A DNA stretch of 64,000 nt, from NCBI GenBank assembly GCA_032622095.1, contig CP136066.1, forward strand, positions 132,773,917 to 132,837,916, in the 5' to 3' direction. The position numbers and the translations under genes were made by a program. The DNA comes from Siphonodentalium dalli. Lineage: Eukaryota > Mollusca > Scaphopoda > Gadilida > Siphonodentaliidae. The notes below the pieces were generated by a model. It saw only the letters and a list, made by a program, of their open reading frames with translations. It did not search any database and had not been told where the DNA came from. Position 1 is the stretch's first letter. Each line of letters opens with the position of its first letter. Below, one piece after another: positions 39,815 through 53,592 of the stretch.

Positions 39815-40757
39815 TTATTGGCCTGAGTAGCCTCATAAGCCTTCAGTTCAGTTTCAAAGTTCTGTCCATTTCCGCACAAAAGACATGGTCAGAATCGCAA
39901 AATAATTGTTTGGCAAAATTCCATACTGCATCCGTTATAATTAATTTGTCATGCTTCATAAGTAACATGGTTAATACAAAGTGAGTCACACTTTGCTACC
40001 TTTTCAGAACACCAGAGAATAATATTCGGGATATATATGAAAAATCACCTTTTTCACCAAATTTGGTCGCCATTTTGAAAACCATTTGATTAATTTTGTC
40101 AAAAAACAGATCAGTGTGACCCATTTAAGACAGATAAAAACAATAAACAAAATATAACAAAGATTCATGTAGTTCCATTTTACTTGAGAAAATTGTCTTA
40201 ACCTGAAAAGTGGATTTTTGCCGATTTTGATGTCAAGTTTGTGATAGAAAAATCCAATAATTCTGGTAATTTCAGTGTTTAAAATTGTAACATTTAATCA
40301 AGGTGCATCAGAAATGGTAGTATTCAATATCTATAAGACAGAATAGTAATTTGTTCATCAACCATGTGGTTTTATGACTCGCTGGGGGAATATTTACATT
40401 TTTTCCATATTTTGGCTACCATTTTGAGCCAAAGTGACAATTGAGTACAATTGAGTTGGAATATTCATAACAAATGGAATTTGTCACTTAGATTGCACAG
40501 TTCTTCCCAATTCTTGACGAAATATAACCAAAATCCCAATGGTGATTTTTGGTGAATTTTTTTTAATCGAATCTTTAAGGGATCGGAGGTGGCAGGGAGA
40601 CCATGCATGGCATATTTCATTGCTCCAATGGTCAGTTAACAGGACCAATAGAAAATAAAGTTATAATTCTCAAACAGTTCCAAAAAGCAGAAACTGATTT
40701 TAAAGATATTAGTAAAAAAAACGTCAAATTTTGGCATCCATTATGGTGGCCATTTTG
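39815..40757 (-). repeat. Right arm of the 10.6-kb inverted-repeat structure
   Basis: Reverse-complement partner of 30,143-30,985, longer by about 330 bp in its middle (about 39,990-40,270 region). Its outer end is cut by the first Helitron-like unit at 40,763. Confidence 0.85.
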
Positions 40758-40762
40758 GATTA

Positions 40763-43700
40763 TCTCATATATATTTTGAAGACCTCTGTTTGTTTGTCTG
40801 TATGTTTGTCTGTCATTTATACAAATCTACGATTCTCGACCGATCGGGACGAAACTTGGTACGTGTGTGTAGTTTGACCAGGCGGTCGACGTTGTCGTAT
40901 TGGCGAGCCCGTGCGGCGCCCGCTTCGCGCATGTGCAGACGAGATCTCGGAAACGGGTGGAGCTATCGACTTGAAATTTGCTATGTGAATGTATCTTGCC
41001 CCGGATACGAATTTTATCGGGTCACCGAGCCCGTGCGACGCCAGCTTCACGCATGCGCAGACGAGATCTCGGAAACGGGTGGAGCTATCGACTTGAAATT
41101 TGCTATGTGAATGTATCTTGCCCCGGATACGAATTTTATCGGGTTGCCGAGCCCGTGCGACACCAGCTTCGCGCATGCGCAGACCAGATCTCGGAAACGG
41201 GTGGAGCTATCGACTTGAAATTTGGTATGTGAATGTATCTTGCCCCGGATACGACTTTTATCGGGTCGCCGAGCCCGTGCGACGCCAGCTTCGCGCATGC
41301 GCAGATCTTGGAAACGGGTAGAGCTATCGACTTGAAATTTGGTTTTTGAATGCGCAGACTAGATCTCGGAAACGGGTGGAGCTATCGACTTGAAATTTGG
41401 TTTTTGAATAGCCCGGACAACGTCGGGCTCATCGGCTAGTCTCATATATATTTTGAAGACCTCTGTCTGTCTGTTTGTCTGTCATTTATACAAATCTACG
41501 ATTCTCGACCGATCGGGACGAAACTTGGTACGTGTGTGTAGTTTGACCAGGCGGTCGACGATGTCGTATTGGCGAGCCCGTGCGGCGCCCGCTTCGCGCA
41601 TGCGCAGACGAGATCTCGGAAACGGGTGGAGCTATCGACTTGAAATTTGGTATGTGAATGTATCTTGCTCCGGATACGAATTTTATCGGGTCGCCAAGCC
41701 CGTGCGGCGCCCGCTTAGCGCATGCGCAGACGAGATCTCGGAAACGGGTGGAGCTATCGACTTGAATTTTACAATGTGAATGTATCTTGCCCCGGATACG
41801 AATTTTATCGGGTCGCCGAGCCCGTGCGACGCCAGCTTCGCGCATGCGCAGACGAGATCTCGGAAACGGATGGAGCTATCGACTTGAATTTTGCTATGTG
41901 AATGTATCTTGCCCCGGATACGAATTTTATCGGGTCGCCGAGCCCGTGCGACGCCAGCTTCGCGCATGCGCAGACGAGATCTCGGAAACGGGTGGAGCTA
42001 TTGACTTGAAATTTGCTATGTGAATGTATCTTGCCCCGGATACGAATTGTATCGGGTCGCCGAGCCCGTGTGACGCCAGCTTCGCGCATGCGCAGACCAG
42101 ATCTCGGATACGGGTAGAGCTATCGACTTGAAATTTGGTTTTTGAATAGCCCGGACAACGTCGGGCTCATCGGCTAGTCTCATATATATTTTTGAAGACC
42201 TCTGTTTGTTTGTCTGTCATTTATACAAATCTACGATTCTCGACCGATCGGGACGAAACTTGGTACGTGTGTGTAGTTTGACCAGGCGGTCGACGTTGTC
42301 GTATTGGCGAGCCCGTGCGGCGCCCGCTTCGCGCATGCGCAGACAAGATCTCGGAAACGGGTAGAGCTATCGACTTGAAATTTGGTTTTTGAATAGCCCG
42401 GACAACGTCGGGCTCATCGGCTAGTCTCATATATATTTTTGAAGACCTCTGTTTGTTTGTCTGTCATTTATACAAATCTACGATTCTCGACCGATCGGGA
42501 CGAAACTTGGTACGTGTGTGTAGTTTGACCAGGCGGTCGACGTTGTCGTATTGGCGAGCCCGTGCGGCGCCCGCTTCGCGCATGCGCAGACAAGATCTCG
42601 GAAACGGGTGGAGCTATCGACTTGAAATTTGGTACGTGTGTGTAGTTTGACCAGGCGGTCGACGTTGTCGTATTGGCGAGCCCGTGCGGCGCCCGCTTCG
42701 CGCATGCGCAGACGAGATCTCGGAAACGGGTGGAGCTATCGACTTGAAATTTGCTATGTGAATGTATCTTGCCCCGGATACGAATTTTATCGGGTCGCCG
42801 AGCCCGTGCGACGCAAGCTTCGCGCATGCGCAGACGAGATCTCGGAAACGGGTGTAGCTATCGACTTGAAATTTGGTGTGTGAATGTATCTTGCCCCGGA
42901 TAGGAATTTTATCGGGTCGCCGAGCCCGTGCGACGCAAGTTTCGCGCATGCGCAGACCAGATCTCGGAAACGGGTGGAGCTATCGACTTGAAATTTGGTG
43001 TGTGACTGTATCTTGCCCCGGATACGAATTTTATCGGGTCGCTGAGCCCCTGCGACGCAAGCTTCGCGCATGCGCAGACCAGATCTCGGAAACGGGTGGA
43101 GCTATCGACTTGAAATTTGCTATGTGAATGTATCTTGCCCCGGATACGAATTTTATCGGGTCGCCGAGCCCGTGCGACGCAAGCTTCGCGCATGCGCAGA
43201 CCAGATCTCAGAAACGGGTGGAGCTATCGACTTTAAATTTGGTGTGTGACTGTATCTTGCCCCGGATACGAATTTTATCGGGTCGCCGAGCCCGTGCGAC
43301 GCAAGCTTCGCGCATGCGCAGACCAGATCTCGGATACGGGTAGAGCTATCGACTTGAAATTTGGTTTTTGAATAGCCCGGACAACGTCGGGCTCATCGGC
43401 TAGTCTCATATATATTTTTGAAGACCTCTGTTTGTTTGTCTGTCATTTCTACAAATCTACGATTCTCGACCGATCGGGACGAAACTTGGTACGTGTGTGT
43501 AGTTTGACCAGGCGGTCGACGTTGTCGTATTGGCGAGCCCATGCGGCGCCCGTTTCGCGCAAGCGCAGACGAGATCTCGGAAACGGGTGGAGCTATCGAC
43601 TTGAAATTTGCTATGTGAATGTATCTTGCCCCGGATACGAATTTTATCGGGTTGCCGAGCCCGTGCGACGCAAGCTTCGCGCATGCGCAGACCAGATCTC

Positions 43701-45856
43701 GGAAACGGGTTATCTCATATATATTTTGAAGACCTCTGTTTGTTTGTCTGTATGTATGTTTGTTTGTCCGTCATTTATACAAATCTACGATTCTCGACCG
43801 ATCGGGACGAAACTTGGTACGTGTGTGTAGTTTGACCAGGCGGTCGACGTTGTCGTATTGGCGAGCCCGTGCGGCGCCCGCTTCGCGCATGCGCAGACGA
43901 GATCTCGGAAACGGGTGGAGCTATCGACTTGAAATTTGCTATGCGAATGTATCTTGCCCCGGATACGAATTTTATCGGGTCGCCGAGCCCGTGCGACGCC
44001 AGCTTCGCGCATGCGCAGACGAGATCTCGGAAACGGGTGGAGCTATCGACTTGAAATTTGGTATGTGAATGTATCTTGCCCCGGATACGAATTTTATCGG
44101 GTCGCCGAGCCCGTGCGACGCCAGCTTCGCGCATGCGAAGACCAGATCTCGGAAACGGGTGGAGCTATCGACTTGAAATTTGGTTTTTGAATAGCCCGGA
44201 CAACGTCGGGCTCATCGGCTAGTCTCATATATATTTTGAAGACCTCTGTATGTTTGTCTGTATGTCTGTCATTTATACAAATCTACGATTCTCGACCGAT
44301 CGGGACGAAACTTGGTACGTGTGTGTGGTTTAACCAGTCGGTCGACGTTGTCGTATTGGCGAGCCCGTGCGGCGCCCGCTTCGCGCATGCGCAGACGAGA
44401 TCTCGGAAACGGGTGGAGCTATCGACTTGAATTTTACAATGTGAATGTATCTTGCCCCGGATACGAATTTTATCAGGTCGCCGAGCCCGTGCGACGCCAG
44501 CTTCGCGCATGCGCAGACCAGATCTCGGAAACGGATGGAGCTATCGACTTGAAATTTGCTATGTGAATGTATCTTGCCCCGGATACGAATTTTATCGGGT
44601 CGCCGAGCCCGTGCGACGCCATCTTCGCGCAGACGAGATCTCGGAAACGGGTGGAGCTATCGACTTGAAATTTGCTATGTGAATGTATCTTGCCCCGGAT
44701 ACGAATTTTATCGGGTCGCCGAGCCAGTGCGACGCCAGCTTCGCGCATGCGCAGACCAGATCTCGGAAACGGGTAGAGCTATCGACTTGAAATTTGGTTT
44801 TTGAATAGCCCGGACAACGTCAGGCTCATCGGCTAGTCTATTATATATTTTGGGAAATATGTGTGTGTGTGTCGGTCTGTCTGTTCGCGATGGACTCGAA
44901 AACGGCCGAGCCGATTTCCTTGAAACTTGGTATGTAGGGGTACTTTCGACCGGGGACTGGCATGGGCCTATTAATTTGTCCGTGCGACGTGACATTGAAA
45001 TCGGGTCATTTCAAGGTCAAACGCCCGAGTATCACGGGATTTCGATGAAAATTTGTGTCTAGGGATACTTTCGTATGGGGAGTGTCGTAAGCCTATTCGT
45101 TTGCCCGTGCGACGTGACATTGACCTTGAAATCGGGTCAATTCAAGGTCAAATCGCGAATTTTTATGGGATTTCGACGAAATTTTATACGTGGGGTTACT
45201 TTTGTCCACTGAGTGTTTTGGGCGGGTCAAATCGTGACCCCGACCTGATCTTGACTTTCAAAATGATCAATTCGAGGTCAAATCGGGTAAAACCGGATGG
45301 ATTTCGACGGGTACTTTTGTCCGGGCAGTGTTTTGGACGGGTCAAATTGTGACCTTCAAAATGGACAATTCAATGTCAAATCGCGCAATTCGCCGAAAAG
45401 CAGAGGGGAAACAGCCCGGACGAAGTCGGGTCCACCTGCTAGTCTATTATACATTTTGGGAAATCTGTGTGTCTGTCTGTATGTGTGTTCGCGATGGACT
45501 CGAAAACGACCGAACCGATTTCGATGAAATCGGGTCAATTCAAAGTCAAATCGCGAATTTTGATGGGATTTCGACGAAATTTGATACGTATGGTTACTTT
45601 TGTCCACTGAGTGTTTTGGATGGGTCGAGTCGTGACCACGACCTGACCTTGACCTTCAAAATGATAAATTCGAGGTCAAATCGGGTAAAACCGGATGGAT
45701 TTCGACGGGTACTTTTGTCCGGGCAGTGTTTTGGACGGGTCAAATCGTGACCCCACCTGACCTTGACCTTCAAAATGGAAAATTCAAGGTCAAATCGCGC
45801 AATTCGCCGAAAAACAGAGGGGAAACAGCCCGGACGAAGTCGGGTCCACCTGCTAG
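40763..45856 (+). mobile_element. Head-to-tail array of nine Helitron-like units
   Basis: Unit boundaries fall where CTAG meets TC: 40763-41439, 41440-42177, 42178-42424, 42425-43403, 43404-43712 (3' end missing), 43713-44222, 44223-44836, 44837-45442 and 45443-45856. Units 1-7 start TCTCATATATATTTTGAAG and, except unit 5, end with the hairpin CCCGGACAACGTCGGG, seven to eight bases, CTAG. Units 8-9 start TCTATTATA(T/C)ATTTTGGG and end CCCGGACGAAGTCGGG, then CTAG. The array is preceded by A (40,762) and followed by T (45,857), the Helitron AT target. No Rep/helicase ORF is present, so all are non-autonomous. The units differ mainly in monomer number. Confidence 0.85.
40857..44800 (+). repeat. 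122-bp monomers inside the Helitron-like units
   Basis: Period 122 bp (for example ctatgtgaatgtatc at 40,981 and 41,103). Each monomer holds cccgtgcg(a/g)cgcc, ttcgcgcatgcgcag, agatctcggaaacggg and 'gagctatcgacttgaaattt'. Units contain from about one to seven monomers. Overlapping ORFs of 75-132 codons in five of six frames are by-products of the period not being a multiple of three and lacking stops. Confidence 0.9.
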
Positions 45857-45859
45857 TCG

Positions 45860-47340
45860 TATATAAATTGAATGTGGATACAAAGGCGGACACCCATGGT
45901 ATCGCTTCGATAATCTCCAGTGTCTACATATCTTTTAATATAGCCATTATATTTGATACACAATAGATACCCCTAAATCTCCAATTTTCGAAATGTCAAG
46001 GCCAAATTGAAGGTCAAGAGGTCACTAAAATCATGGAACAAGCTAACTGGTTGATTTGGACGACATACCCAACCAACCCTGATAGTTTCATGCTTTAATC
46101 CAAAAGTGAAAGATTTTTTGTTAAGCTACTCCACTAATGTGGCGAAGGATTTAGTCATGCAAAGAGTAACGAGAGGCCGATCACGATCGGCAGATGTTAA
46201 CACATCCCTTGGCGATAGTAAATTACTATGATCAGAATCATAAATGAGTTTTGATGTTGAATTATAGAGTATACCGTTATGTACTATTATAGACAACTGT
46301 ACATAACACAACTTATTGGAATTTATGGGTCACTCGCATTTATATAAGAGAATGCACTGGTACAGGATATGTAATGCTGCACCACCACAGCCTTGGGTTA
46401 AATGTGAAAAGGTGACCTGGACATGGAATACTTGGGTTAAGAGAGTCCAATTTAAGTTTACAATTATAATGTATCAAATTCTACCAACAACAGCCATCAA
46501 GATAAAGACACCTCACTGTTGACACATTATTATCAATTATATAGCAGAGCTGTCAACAAATCACAGGCATTGTTTATGTTGAAGCTGGCATCTCTATTAA
46601 ACCAATAACATTTATAATGACCTCAGACCATCTGTAGAGTGATATACTCAGCTGTGCAATGCAGCAGATGTTCTAGTCTATTGTTAATATCATGTGATGT
46701 GTATTGTTGAAACTTTTGTTTTAATTAGATACCATAGCTTTCTTTATCTACACATTGGCATAAGAGACATCAGAAAATAATATAGCCTTATCAATAGCTA
46801 AGTAGTCCAAAGGCATGGGATGGACTTGTGAATTGGGTTTAATGTCGCTCCAAACAAATTTACCAGTACATAACACAAAATTTTGGACCGATTTAAACCA
46901 AATTTGGTGTGGTGACTCGGGGTACCCTTGGCAGAGTTATAATGGTGTTAGTTTCTCAAATTTTGTTAACTTTAAAAAAAACTAAAAATATTTATTATAC
47001 ATATTTTTTTATTTATTATGTTTTTTTTGGTGTTAAATTGAGCAAGGAATTCAATCTAAATTTTTGTTTTGTTTTTGTTTGTTTTAAGAGTGAATACTTT
47101 TCGAAAAAGGGGCATAACTCAGTTAAAAATAGTCAGATCAAACCCATATTTGAACTCGATCTGTCTTTTGCGATGAGAAATTCATATACAACATTTGGTT
47201 CCGATCAGATAGAAAATATTTGAGTTATCGCACCATGCGTAAAGTGTCTACAGACAGACAGATGGACGGACTAACGCCGAGTGGTCAATCCGGATATCGA
47301 CACTACATTTACCATACTATGGTATGGGTAAACATAAAAA
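45860..47340. other. No gene recognised
   Basis: AT-rich sequence. A single fragment of satellite-like sequence ('aaggatttagtcatgcaaag') lies at 46,145-46,165. Nothing else was assigned. Confidence 0.4.
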
Positions 47341-47621
47341 CTCAAGATGGCTGCTGGCGGCCATATTTTTTAATGAATTTCTTAAATAATCGATGGCTCC
47401 CATCTAGAGATCACCGCGATGATACCTATGAAGTTTGGTGACGATCGGATGAGATACGTGGTATGTAGGGTGTGCCAAAGGATTTAGTAATGCAAAGATT
47501 AAAATTCTAAATTACTGCTGGTGGCCATGTCTTTCATCGAAAATCGCTAAAATTCGACAGCTCCCATCTAGAGGTAATCCTAAACATGCCTGTAAATTAA
47601 AAAAACATTTCTCTAATGAAA

Positions 47622-49279
47622 GTGTCAATGACACTGTAGCTCAACTTTGGTAGGGGAATAATTTAATGGTTTACAGTAAATGGAGAAATAGGAAAGATGC
47701 TGATTGAAATGTCTTACCTGTGCAAAAGGATTTAGTCATGCAAAGAGTAAAATCCAAGATGGCTGCTGGTGGCCATGTTTTTTGGCCGAATGATCCAAAA
47801 ATGACTCGTTCCCATCTACATGTCATTGTTAACATCCATGACAAATTTTATGAAGTTCCAATCAGAGCTACCACCTGTAGCCCACTGGGAAGGATTTAGT
47901 CATGCAAAGAGTAAAATCCAAGATGGCTGCTGGCGGCCATTTTGTTTGGCCGAACGACCCCAAAATCACTCGTTCTCATCTACATGTCAATATTAACATC
48001 CATGACAAATTTCATGATGATCAGACTAACAGTACGACCGGTAGCCTGTGCTAATGGATTGAATTTTGAAATCAAAGATGGCCGCTGGCGACAATGTTTT
48101 TCGGCCGAATGACCCCAAAATGATTCGTTCCCATCTACATGCCATTGTTAACATCCATGACAAATTTTATGATGATCAGACTAAACGTACGAACTTTAGC
48201 CATTGCTAAGGGATTTAGTCATACAAGGAGTAAAATCCAAGATGGCTGCTGGCGGCCTTTTTTTTTTGGACGAATGACCCCAAAATGACCCGTTCCCATC
48301 TACATGTCATTATTAACCTTCATGACAAATTTTATGATGATCAGACTAAAGGTACGACCTGAAGCCCGTGCTAAAGGATTTAGTCATACAAAGAGTAAAA
48401 TCCAAGATGGCTGCTGGCGGCCATGTTTTTCCGCTGAATAACCCCAAAATGACTCGTTCCCATCTACATGTCATTGTTAACATTCATGACACATTTTATG
48501 ATGATAAGACTAAAGGTACGAACTGTAGCCCGTGCTAAACGATTTAGTCATACAAAGAGTAAAATCCAAGATGGCTGCTGGCGGCTATGTTTTTTGGCCG
48601 AATGACCCCAAAATGACTCGTTCCCATCTACATGCCATTGTTAACATCCATGACAAATTTTTATAATTAACAGACTAAAGGTACGAACTGTAGCCCGTGC
48701 TAAAGGATTTAGTCATACAAAGAGTAAAATCCAAGATGGCTGCTGGCGGCCATGTTTTTTGGCCGAATGACCCCAAAATGACTCGTTACCATCTACATGT
48801 CATTATTAACATTCATGACAAATTTTATGATGATCAGACTAAAGGTACGACCTGAAGCCCGTGCTAAAGGAATTATGTCATACAAAGAGTAAAATCCAAG
48901 ATGGCTGTTGGCGGCCATGTTTTTCGGCCGACTGACCCCAAAATGACTCGTGCCCATCTACATGTCATTGTTAACATTCATGACAAATTTCATGACAATA
49001 AGACGAACAGTATGGCCTGTGGCCCGTGCTAATGGATTGAATTTTGAAATCCAAGATGGACGATGGCAGCCATGTTTTTTTTCCGAATGACCCCAAAATG
49101 ACTCGTTCCCATCTACATGTCAATGTCAACATCCATGACAAATTTCATAATAATCGGACCAAAGGTACGAACTGTAGCCTGTGCTAAAGGAAATTGTTGA
49201 CGCATCACGCACACACACACGGACGACGGATACCAAGCAATGGCAATAGCTCAAACTTTACAAAGTAAAGTTGAGCTAA
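47622..49279 (+). mobile_element. Satellite-carrying element, copy E1
   Basis: It starts GTGTCAATGACAC (a hairpin), then TGTAGCTCAACTT. It ends TAGCTCAAACTTTAC, AAA, GTAAAGTTGAGCTAA (also a hairpin), preceded by a tail with a CACACACGGACGACGGA-type microsatellite. TAGCTCAACTT at the left and AAGTTGAGCTA at the right form inverted ends. Between them are about nine monomers of about 160-165 bp. The plan (conserved head, tandem core monomers, microsatellite, conserved tail) resembles bivalve 'pearl'/Helentron-derived elements; that link is inference. Confidence 0.75.
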
Positions 49280-49489
49280 TAAATGCGGGATGCAGTACAT
49301 GTTTACCATGTTTTTAAAACAAATTTGTGGAAAAAAGCCAACATTTGTGAACTTTACTCTCGATTATTGTCAATTAATCAGCAAGCTGGTCAAAATGTAC
49401 TGCCAGTCGCAGACACGTCTTGTTTTTGGAATTCATTTGATGAATAAAGTTGGAAAATTGGGCACAAACACTGGTGAAATAAAATTAAG

Positions 49490-52164
49490 GTGTCAATGAC
49501 ACTGTAGCTCAACTTGGAACGGGAATAATTTAATGTGTTACTGTCGATGGAGTGATTTGGAATGTGGAAAGTTGAATGTCTAATACTAGTTTATCAACAT
49601 GAAAAGATATATATATATACATGTATATAAAAGTAAAATCTAAGATGGTTGCCGGCGGCTATGTTTTCCAACAATTCAAAAACATTTGATAGCTTTAGTC
49701 ATGCAAAGAGTAGAATCCAAAATGGCCGCTGGCAGCCATGTTTTAATGCCGAATAACCCCAAAATGACTCGTTCCCATCTACATGTCAATTTCAACAGCC
49801 ATGACAAATTTTATGATGATCAGACTAAAGGTACGACCTGTCGCCCGTGCTAAAGGAATTAGTCATACAAAGAGTAAAATCTAAGATGGCTGCCAGCGGC
49901 CATCACCCACGACAAATGTCATGATGATCAGACGAACAGTACGACCTGTAGCCCGTGCTAATGAATTGAATTTTGAAATCAAAGATGGCCGCTGGCGGCC
50001 ATATTTTTCGGCCGAATGACCCCAAAATGACTCGTTCCCATCTACATGTCATTGTTAACATCCATGACAAATTTTATGATGATCAGACTAAAGGTATGAC
50101 CTGTAGCCCATGCTAAAGGATTTTAATAGTCATACAAAGAGTAAAATCCAAGATGGCTGCTGCGGCAATGTTTTATGGCTGAATGACCCCAAAAATAATG
50201 GTTCCCATCTACATGTCAATATTAACATCCACGCCAAATTTCATGATGATCAGACTAAAGGTACGACCTGTAGCCCGTGCTAAAGAATTTAGTCATACAA
50301 AGAGTAAAATCCAAGATGGCTGCTGGTGGCCATTTTATGATGATCAGACTAAAGGTACCACCTGTAGCCCGTGCTAAAGGATTTAGTCATACAAAGAGTA
50401 AAATCAAAGATGGCTGCTGGCGGCTATGTTTTTCGGCCGAATTACCCCAAAAATGACTCGTTCTCATCTTCATGTCATTATTAACATTCAGGACAAATTA
50501 TATGATGATCAGACTAAAGGTACCACATGTAGCCCGTGCTAAAGGATTTAGTAATACAAAGAGTAAAATCAAAGATGGCTGCTGGTGGCCATTTTATGAT
50601 GATCAGACTAAAGGTACCACCTGTAGCCCGTGCTAAAGGATTTAGTCATACAAAGAGTAAAATCAAAGATGGCTGCTGGCGGCCATGTTTTTCGGCCGAA
50701 TTACCCAAAAATGACTCGTTCCCATCTACATGTCATTGTTAACATCCATGACAAATTTTATGATGATCAGACGAACAGTACGACCTGTAGCCCGTGCTAA
50801 TGAATTGAATTTTGAAATCAAAGATGGCCGCTGGCGGCCATATTTTTCGGCCGAATGACCCCAAAATGACTCGTTCCCATCTACATGTCATTGTTAACAT
50901 CCATGACAAATTTTATGATGATCAGACAAAAGGTATGACCTGTAGCCCATGCTAAAGGATTTTAATAGTCATACAAAGAGTAAAATCCAAGATGGCTGCT
51001 GCGGCAATGTTTTATGGCTGAATGACCCCAAAAATAATGGTTCCCATCTAAATGTCAATATTAACATCCACGCCAAATTTCATGATGATCAGACTAAAGG
51101 TACGACCTGTAGCCCGTGCTAAAGAATTTAGTCATACAAAGAGTAAAATCCAAGATGGCTGCTGGCGGCCATGTTTTTTGGCCGAATGACCCCAAAAATG
51201 ACTCGTTCTCATCTTCATGTCATTATTAACATTCAGAACAAATTATATGATGATCAGACTAAAGGTACCACCTGTAGCCCGTGCTAAAGGATTTAGTCAT
51301 ACAAAGAGTAAAATCAAAGATGGCTGCTGGCGGCCATGTTTTTCGGCCGAATTACCCCAAAATGACTCGTTCCCATCTACATGTCATTGTTAAGATCCAT
51401 GACAAATTTTATGATGATCCGACCAAAGGTACGACCTGTAGCCTGTGTCAAAGATTTAGTCATGCAAAGAGTAAAATCTAAGATGGCTGCAATATTTTTT
51501 GGCCGAATGACCCCAAAATTACTCGTTCCCATCTACATGTCAATATTAACATCCATGACAAATTTCATGATGATCAGATGAACAGTACGACCTGTGGCCC
51601 GTGCTAATGGATTAAATTTTTTAATCAAAGATGGCCGCTGGCAGCCATGTTTTTTGTCCTAATGACCCCAAAATGACTCGTTCCCATCTATATTCCAATT
51701 TCAACAGCCATGACAAATTCTATGATGATCAGACTAAAGGTACGACCTGTTGCCCGTGCTAAAGGATTTAGTCATACAAAGAGTAAAATCTAAGATGGCT
51801 GCCAGCGGCCATGTTTTTTGGCCGACTGACCCCAAAATGACTCGTTCCCATCTACAAGTCAATATTAACACCCACGACAAATGTTATGATGATCAGATAA
51901 ACAGTACGACCTGTAGCCCGTGTTAATGGATTGAATTTTGAAATCCAAGATGGCCGCTGGCGGCCATGCTTTTTTTCCGAATGACCCCAAAATGGCTCGT
52001 TCCCCATCTACATGTCAATGTCAACATCCATGACAAATTTCATAATAATCGGACCAAAGGTACGAACTGTAGCCCGTGCTAAAGGAAATTGTTGACGAAT
52101 CACACACGCACAGACGACGGATACCAAGCCATGGCTCAAACTTTACAAAGTAAAGTTGAGCTAA
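49490..52164 (+). mobile_element. Satellite-carrying element, copy E2
   Basis: Same head and tail as E1, with about 15 monomers. Two short monomers with the same internal deletion (joining ggtggccat to tttatgatgatcagac near 50,330 and 50,590) and a repeated 'ttttaatagtcatac' variant at 50,121 and 50,960 reveal a higher-order duplication of about 840 bp. A (TA)n-rich head is present near 49,600. It ends eight bases before E3 begins. Confidence 0.75.
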
Positions 52165-52172
52165 AAATGAAA

Positions 52173-52282
52173 GTGTCAATGACACTGTAGCTCAACTTGG
52201 AAAGGGAATAATTTGATGTGGAGCGATTAGGAATGCGGAAAGTTGAAATGTCTAAGTAATAGTAGATTATCAATATGAAGAT

Positions 52283-52323
<41 letters not shown>

Positions 52324-53469
52324 AAAATGATGATTACTGGTGGCTATGTTTTCCAATAAAATTCAAAAACATTTGATAGCTTCCATCTAGTAAGATCAAG
52401 ATTAATATGAAGTGTGGAGATGGACTGTATGGTGTGCCAAAGGATTTAGTCATGCAATGAGTACAATCCAAGATGGCTGCCAGTGAACACGTTTTAAGAC
52501 GAAATGAACCTAAAATGACTCATTCCTATCTATATCTCAATGTCAATAGCTATGACAAATTTCATGATGATCAGACTAAAGGTACGACCTGTAGCCCATG
52601 CTAAAGGATTTAGTCATACAAAGCGTAAAATCCAAGATGGCTGCTGGTGGCCATGTTTTTTGGCCATTTGATCCCAAAATGTCTCGTTCCCATCTACATG
52701 TCAATGTTAACATCCACAACAAATTTCATGATGATCAGACCAAAGGTACGACCTGTAGCCCATGCTAATGGATTTAATTTTGAAATCCAAGATGGCCACT
52801 GGCAGCCATGTTTTTTCCGAATGACCCCAAAATGACTCGTTCCCATCTACATGTCATTGTTAACATCCATTACAAATTTTATGATGATCAAACTAAAGGT
52901 ACGACCTGTAGCCCGTGCTAAAGGATTTAGTCATACAAAGAGTAAAATCCAAGATGACTGCTGGCGGCCATATTTTTGGCCGTATGATCCCAAAATGACT
53001 CGTTCCCATCTACATGTCATTGTTAACATCCATGACAAATTTTATGATGATCCGACTAAAGGTACGACCTGTAGCCCGTGTCAAAGGATTTAGTCATGCA
53101 AAGAGTAAAATCTAAGATGGCTGCCGGCGGCCATGTTTTTTGGCCGAATGACCCCATCTACATGTCAATATTAATATCCATGACAAATTTCATGACGATC
53201 AGACAAACAGTACGGCCTGTAGCCCGTGCTAATGGATTGAATTTTGAAATCCAAGATGGCCACTAGCGGCCATGTTTTTTTTCCGAATGACCCCAAAATG
53301 AATCATTCCGGTCTAAATGTTAATGTCAACAGCTATGACAAATTTCATAATGGACCGACCAAAGGTACGACCTGTATTGTTGACGCATCAAGTACACACG
53401 CGCACACACGGACGACGGACGACAAAGCCATGGCAATAGCTCAAACTTTACAAAGTAAAGTTGAGCTAA
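52173..53469 (+). mobile_element. Satellite-carrying element, copy E3
   Basis: Starts GTGTCAATGACAC directly after E2 (spacer aaatgaaa) and ends GTTGAGCTAA at 53,469. The head contains a (TA)n run near 52,285-52,318; the core has about six monomers. E2 and E3 are arranged head to tail. Confidence 0.75.
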
Positions 53470-53592
53470 AAAATATGAATTAGTTGACAAAAAGGTAATC
53501 ATGTGAGGTTTTATGAATTTGCTAATTCTGGACCAGTATTCTGGTGTAGTTTTTCCATACCCCTATCAAAATGTTGTAAAATTTTCAGAAAC

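Noticed and set aside
40790-44804. Many overlapping 75-132-codon Arg/Ala-rich frames
   Set aside because: The 122-bp monomers lack stops in several frames; the translations are repeats of one another on both strands and are not credible proteins.
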